Assembly: GCA_029718625.1 (NCBI GenBank)
Contig: CM056376.1
Location: 25,568,496 to 25,632,495, forward strand
Direction: 5' to 3'
Origin: Synaphobranchus kaupii
Taxonomy: Eukaryota > Chordata > Actinopteri > Anguilliformes > Synaphobranchidae
Length of the DNA stretch: 64,000 bases
Part shown: positions 58,506 to 64,000 of the stretch, one piece after another
Layout of the letters: each line of letters opens with the position of its first letter
How positions within the stretch are numbered: position 1 is the stretch's first letter
The notes under the pieces: generated by a model
Seen by the model: only the letters and a program-made list of their open reading frames with translations
What the model was told of the DNA's origin: nothing
Database searches by the model: none
Made by a program: the position numbers and the translations under genes

Positions 58506-59086
58506 ATGCATTACAAAATGATTGGTCATCCGCAGCTAATTCAAAATGCAGCAGCACGAGTTTTAACAAAGACAAAAAAGAATGAACATATTAAACCTGC
58601 CTTAAAGTCATTACACTGGCTACCTGTTAGGTCCAGAATTGATTTTAAAATAATTTTATTGGTTTACAAATCTCTTAATGGCCTAGCACCTCAGTATTTA
58701 CGTGATATGCTCTTAGATTATGAGCCTATTAGATCCCTTAGATCATCTGGCACAGGTCTTTTAATTATTCCAAAAGTCAGAACCAAAACTGCAGGGCAAG
58801 CAGCTTTTAGTTTTTACGCACCCTTTCTTTGGAATAATCTGCCAGTCGACCTTAGAAATACGGAATCAGTGCAGAGTTTTAAGAAAAAACTGAAAACATA
58901 TCTCTTCAGTGCAGCTTTTGATTAAGAACATTTTTTAATTGTTTTACTTTGATAATAATGTACTTATGTTACTTTTATTTTCTTGGTTGTGTGGTTTCTG
59001 TGTAATTTGCTTGTGTAAAGCACATTGAGTTGCTTTCTGCCTGAAATGTGCTCTTTAAATAAAATTTGATTTGATTTGATTTGATT
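58506..59086 (+). mobile_element. 5'-truncated L2/CR1-type LINE (3' end of ORF2 and tail)
   Basis: The frame 58506-58925 (139 residues, of which about the first eight may be flanking) matches the very C-terminal part of the reverse transcriptase protein of L2/CR1-clade LINEs: LIQNAAARVLT, then SLHWLPVRSRIDFK, VYKSLNG, and FLWNNLPVDLR with a final LKTYLFSAAFD. This part lies downstream of the catalytic YxDD region, so the fragment is inactive. After the stop come a short 3' UTR with AATAAA (59058) and a tail of TTTGA repeats ending at 59086, the kind of microsatellite end usual for this clade. The intact frame suggests a fairly recent insertion. It is dead on arrival from 5' truncation. Confidence 0.88.
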
Positions 59087-62000
59087 ACATAAAGGAAAGA
59101 ATCCTTAAAAAAATAATGTTTTTTTTAAACCCACACAAAATATTAAGGAGCTGAATTTTGTTTTTGGGCTAAATCCCTCTGACGTACGTATGTCTGGGTC
59201 AGCTCAAATCTGGGGACGGGACTGTTTTGAATCCATCCACTTGACAATCAAGAGTTTCTGCAAAAATCTTCTCAGGCCTCTTTTCTGTAAACATCAGCTC
59301 TCTACCCCCACTGTTCTGTCAGCCCCACAGCGACGAGACCTTCCCACAATTCCAGTCAGACTAGACAGCCTCCACTTGGCTCAGAGCAACCATATCCTGC
59401 CCTCTGCCTTGCATTCAACAGATCAGACATTCAGCAATATCTCTTTGTTTGTTTGTGTATCTTTCTTTCTTTATTTCTTTCTGAACACCCTGTGTGCTAT
59501 ACTATACCTCTGCACTATGACTTGAATTGTGATAAGCACTTATGACTGACTTCAACTCTTGGACTAAGAACCATCTCTGAGTACCCGTCCATGGCACACG
59601 CTCAGTACAATGTGGAGATTAATCGAGGATGGATTTGTCTGAGGACAGGTGGCCCATAAAGACGCACGGAGGGACACGTTCGCCTGGCTTGTGAATTAAC
59701 CAAGAATAAAAGCACCATTTCATAATATGCATGTGATGTCGATTAAGGCGACTGAAGCAAACGGATAACTATCTGCTAAATTAAAACACACTCATTATTT
59801 AACCAGTCATTATTCCCCCTTTGAGAATAAGGAAAAGTTTGTTTGAAAACCTTTTACAATGTCCCCAGCAAACCACAACTTTCCTCCAACATTGTTAAAT
59901 AGTCCAGTTAACACATAAACCTTTTTGTCTCCACTAAAAAATTATGGTTTAAAAAACATGTTTGTTACTCAAAATGATTGAGAGAACAACTTTTGAACAA
60001 CTTTCCACGATGAAAAAAAAAAAATCAAAACATTATTATAGCTGTAATTTAATGAGGAAAAACTCATTTTCTTATGGAAATGATTGTGAGTATCGCGTTC
60101 CAGCCCGAGACACACATGAACACTTGTAATTGGATTTGCTGTGTGGAGGCATTTTTTTCTTCTTCACCTGAAGTCAGCTGTAATATCATCAGTAATTACA
60201 AGCAGCGCCTTGAGCACCGGCAGGCCTTAAGTGCACATAGCACACGATCTGTCTCCCTAGAAACATTATTAACTCTGCATGTTGGAATTCTGTACGTTGA
60301 ACTCGGGAAGGTTCAAGTTCCTCTCATTTCCAATTTTTGACTAATATGATGAATGGCTTCCCCGAATTGTTACACAACTGCTGGGAAGCCTTCTGGATGC
60401 GTTTCCAATGATTTTAAATGGATGGAACCCACCAGCTTGAGTTTGACAATTTCTGTTCATGAATTATACATGGCAAAGGGTATATGCATATTTCAGATGA
60501 CACAGGCTACCCTTTGAGTATGACATCATTTGCACTATAAAGTGTGGGGAGAGAGAGAGAGAGAGAGAAAAAACGCTTATTATTGAGATCAGGTAGTTGG
60601 TGAAACTACATTTACACCATTGAATTAAAATGTCCTTGACAGACACCATTGAGCACGCTGAGCACTGAAACCAGCTAAAGTGGTGGAAACAGAATACAGG
60701 ATATGGATCTGAAATGGCCGTATTACCACGGCAACCTTTTAAAGGCACATTGGGGTTGGTGGAGATTCAGTTCCAACAGATGGGAAGCGAATCTGAGCGT
60801 CATGGAGACCTGAGGAATTCTATGAGGCCTCGTGGAGCTTTCCTTTGACTACACCCTTGACTTCCGTATGTCATTTTTCAAAATCTAATTTAACTAAAAA
60901 CCAAAGGTTCCTATGCAATGGGATACGTTTACCAATGGCACCCTTTGGAACAGTTTGTCTCCCTGGGATTTTGGCGATTTGCCTTTGGCAGGAAATTCTA
61001 TTTCCTCATACATGACACCACACAGTGACCATATGTTGGGCATTGGCCAATGTTGCTGTTTTTTCCATGCCCTTCAGACTGACCTTCACTCTCTCTACAG
61101 TTGTCATGTCAGTATAAGCAACACTGGTATATAATTTTCATCTGTCAATTTTGTTTATAGAACTTTGTAGATGGAGAAATATACTTTTTCTCTTGTATTT
61201 TTCAATTTGGAATATCGAATCGACATTCTAAGCCTGTCTCATTGTGCAACACCTTCCCCTGACAGGCTATTTTTCCCAGTAAAATCTAGTGCTCGAGTGT
61301 TGAATGGCAGAAGCCCAAAACTCCAAAAGGAACAGTTTCAAATAAAAGCTGTCTTCCCACAGACACCTGGAATTTGAATGGCACTGGCTCTAAATTCCGT
61401 GGCACGTGTCAACATCAAACTATGGTTTGGTGTAAATGAAGATGCAGAAATCTATTTTAAAGGACGATTTTCCATTTTCGTTTCTGTGCTCAAATTGCTC
61501 CATCTTCATTGTGTGCCTGCAGTTTATTGAGCCAGTCTTTTATTCCATTCTTTTCATGAGCAAATTGAAAATGTGTCTGTTTTCAAATACGTTTTTCATC
61601 GACACCCATTGTCCAAAATGTATATGCAAAGAATTGGTATCATTACAGAACACAAAGACCTGCATTCAGTCAACATTTGTCCTTAACTATGACTTTAAAG
61701 TAAATGCAGGTGTTTGCAAAATGCACTTTTTTCCTCACAAAATTAAGTTGGGTAAGTTAGTATGTGATTGACTGCATATTTTTGTCTTAGAATTTTCAGA
61801 TATGCAAATAATGCATAAGTCTAGGACAAGTGATTGACCCCAGGCCAATAATTTAAAAAAGATAGTAATTAAAGAAACTCTAATGCTGCACATTGCTTCC
61901 CTGTGTTAACTTCAACCAGAAAATGCTTCAATCACACTAACACCAGTTCAGCAAATATTCCCTTAAACATAACACAAGGATTCACACTTTAAATATATTG

Positions 62001-63944
62001 AACATTTAGAAGTTAAAAGTTAAATTAATTAATGTGTCTTCATTTCATTTTTCATTGGCATCATATTTAAGTTGTGGAACAAGCTTGCAGTCTGTTTTTT
62101 GTGGGAAACGAATATCTACTAATCTGAACCCACTTCCAAAACAAAGAAAAAAACACACTCCATGATGATTGGTCACTGCAATCAATGGCCTTAAGACAGC
62201 TGGCTCTCTGTCAGACAGTTAATACAATTTAACTAAGTCATTTTCAATCTGAATGTTTAACTTGGCATACTGCTTAATGGAGTTTTGGGGAAAAATGCTA
62301 AGAAATGGCTGTTTGGGTTGTTGCTGATGATATCGCACACATGATAGCTTTTAGTTTTTAAGGAACTGTAAAAAAAAAAGTTAAAAAAAGTAATAATAAT
62401 TGGTTTTAGTATATTGTGAAATGTCCACACAATGTTTTTTTTCCACACAAAGAATAACAGATTTCTAACCATAGGGCAGTATAAATAGTGCATGTGTGGG
62501 AGCTGGTGAATGCCCAGCTCTGAGTTCTCTGGTTCTCATTACAGTTTGATGGACCTTAACTTATCTTCAAATCTGCAAACCAACTCTGGGGTTTGATGTA
62601 CTGATCTCTCTGTCAAGATCTGTGGAGGAGATATGCTTTATTACTGACAGAAACCCCTGTGTTAGGTTCTTCTGGACAGCCCTGTGGTGCGAACAGTGTA
62701 AAAACAGTCATCCATGAGACTCTGTATTCTGCTCATGGACAAGTATTATTCACACGTTACTGTACGTCCTGAGAAAATAATCAAAAATGGCCAGAACAAA
62801 ACAAAAAGGTTTAATAAATATACGGTGTGCTTCCTTTATTTTAATAAAGTCAAGTAATAGCTAGACTCCCAGCCAAACACTGGGCTCTTCAATTAAAACA
62901 ATCGTGACATTTACAGCACATAGTAAGGCCCGGGGCATTTTCTCCACAGTGTTTAGAAAGGGGATTTTTTTTTTTTTTTGCGGATATGCATTACTCTGTC
63001 AGGAAGTGTTTATGTTTAAGTTAATTAAGTTAACATACTGACCCAGGCGCCCACGGGCTCGCTCTGAGTTTGCACAGGTTTCTCCACTCAGCAAACCCGG
63101 CCTGCATTCGCGATGACGGATTCCGTGGCGTAGAACACGGCGACGATCAGCTGTTTCCAATTTGTTTTGCGGCTTCAACAAATCATTTGTCAAACCGAGC
63201 TCATGTGACCACTTCCGCCAAATCCTGGGGGGAAGCAGCCACCCACCAGCCTCCGCCCAACCACCCCCCACCCCCCCCCCCCCCGTCCCCGTTCCCATGG
63301 GACTAAACAGAAGCCCAGATGCGGTCAAGGTGTGAACTGGTAATGGTGGCTCGCTGTGATTAAGCCTCCGCTCTCGTAATTGGCTGCCTTGTAGTTCAGG
63401 CGTTGGGTGACGCAAAAACATTAATCCGGGGGATTTATGAACCCCATTCCGCGGAACCAACGGGGAAAATTGCGTTCGCATGGTGTCCCCGATACCTTAT
63501 TACGGGCTTCCGAGCAACATGACCCAGAAAATGAGAACAAAAAAAAATGCAGTCCAACATATGCTTCAAATATTCGCCCTGGCGGTACACGTTCATTGCA
63601 GTGCAGTGGTTAGATTGGGTGGTGTAAACGTCTCTGTAAACGGCATTGGCATGGTTTGTACATTCTTCACTGAGAGCCACTGGAACTCCTCTTCCAGCTG
63701 TGGGATCCGCAAACATGGACTGGAAACTCCTGTCCTTGCTTGATGCGGTTTGCTACGAGGTGACGGAGTTGATTCTTGTCTTTGCTCTTGAAAGTTTGAC
63801 ATCCCGGGTCTATTTAGATATGTAAGGGGGGGGGGGGGGGGGGTCTCTTCTTCCTGCTTGGCCAGATTCCAAAATAATCAACTGACTGCAACAATGGGGT
63901 TGTTTGTGCTGGCTGGCTTTGACAATTTAACTTTTTTAAAAATC
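59087..63944. other. Intergenic DNA, no gene seen
   Basis: No exon, RNA gene or transposon end was recognised in about 4.9 kb. A short (GA)n tract lies at 60547-60568, a T-run near 62967-62980, a poly-G run of 18 at 63826-63843, and CpG-richer sequence at 63040-63300. Bases 60060-60240 are repeat-free and contain balanced AT/GC sequence that could be regulatory. Confidence 0.45.
63826..63843. repeat. Poly-G run, 18 bases
   Basis: Uninterrupted run of G. Confidence 0.95.
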
Positions 63945-64000
63945 ACAAGAGGCCATGGATGAGCCTCAAGCCCTCGGATCGAATCCGGGCCATGCCAGTG
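63945..64000 (+). mobile_element. tRNA-derived SINE head, cut by the window end
   Basis: The segment ends with 'ctcggatcgaatccgggcc' and 'atgccagtg', matching 10232-10257 of the SINE at 10169. The B box here (ggatcgaatcc) is closer to the tRNA consensus than that copy's. The left part of the head is degraded or truncated, and the body continues beyond the window. Confidence 0.65.

Noticed and set aside
1..64000. CRISPR arrays, bacterial operons or prophage
   Set aside because: No regularly spaced direct repeats with unique spacers and no prokaryotic gene organisation; the window is clearly eukaryotic.

Overview
This window looks like a gene-poor stretch of a teleost fish nuclear genome. The evidence is an AT-rich background with no recognisable host exon, long CA, GA and poly-C/poly-G tracts, and a repeat set typical of ray-finned fish: Tc1-like elements, a TTAA-flanked THAP (Kolobok-like) transposon, hAT-type MITEs, an L2/CR1-type LINE tail, a tRNA-derived SINE and Ty3/gypsy chromovirus elements. 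The species cannot be determined from the sequence. There is one 500-base assembly gap (41001-41500).

Layout. 1-9.7 kb: intergenic DNA with a truncated MITE (1381-1605), a 1.17-kb near-perfect palindromic element with Tc1-like ends (1651-2823), a 32-bp minisatellite, a large CA microsatellite, and a decayed IS630/Tc1-type transposon (about 7.55-8.83 kb). 9.7-21.1 kb: two inverted ~480-bp repeats (9737-10219 and 20618-21097) bracket the first full-length LTR retrotransposon (12384-19769). 23.2-23.7 kb: a hAT-type MITE with a perfect 8-bp target duplication. 25.1-32.5 kb: a second full-length copy of the same retrotransposon in the same orientation. 32.6-34.4 kb: a Tc1-like remnant with a Kolobok-like element nested in it. 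34.6-35.2 kb: a solo LTR. 35.2-64 kb: mostly unique DNA with the gap, another solo LTR (45.1-45.8 kb), several MITE candidates, a C-rich minisatellite (49.0-49.5 kb), an LTR-like block (54.4-55.0 kb), a LINE 3' end (58.5-59.1 kb), and a SINE head cut by the window edge.

The main biological content is the pair of retrotransposons. Each has 1520-bp LTRs, a gag with a CCHC knuckle, and an overlapping pol in the -1 frame with protease, reverse transcriptase, RNase H, HHCC and DD35E integrase, GPY/F module and a C-terminal chromodomain. The two LTRs of each copy looked identical where I compared them, and both gag and pol frames are open in both copies, so both insertions look very young. Three sequence signals fit together. 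An 11-nt stretch about 25 bp downstream of a TATA-like box in the LTR is exactly complementary to 11 nt starting 2 nt after the LTR, which is the arrangement expected for Tf1/sushi-type self-priming. A correctly phased CCCAAAA heptamer lies in the gag/pol overlap. A good branch point, pyrimidine tract and AG lie near the LTR 3' end, which would allow a long minisatellite-bearing leader to be spliced out. No host protein-coding gene could be supported anywhere in the window.
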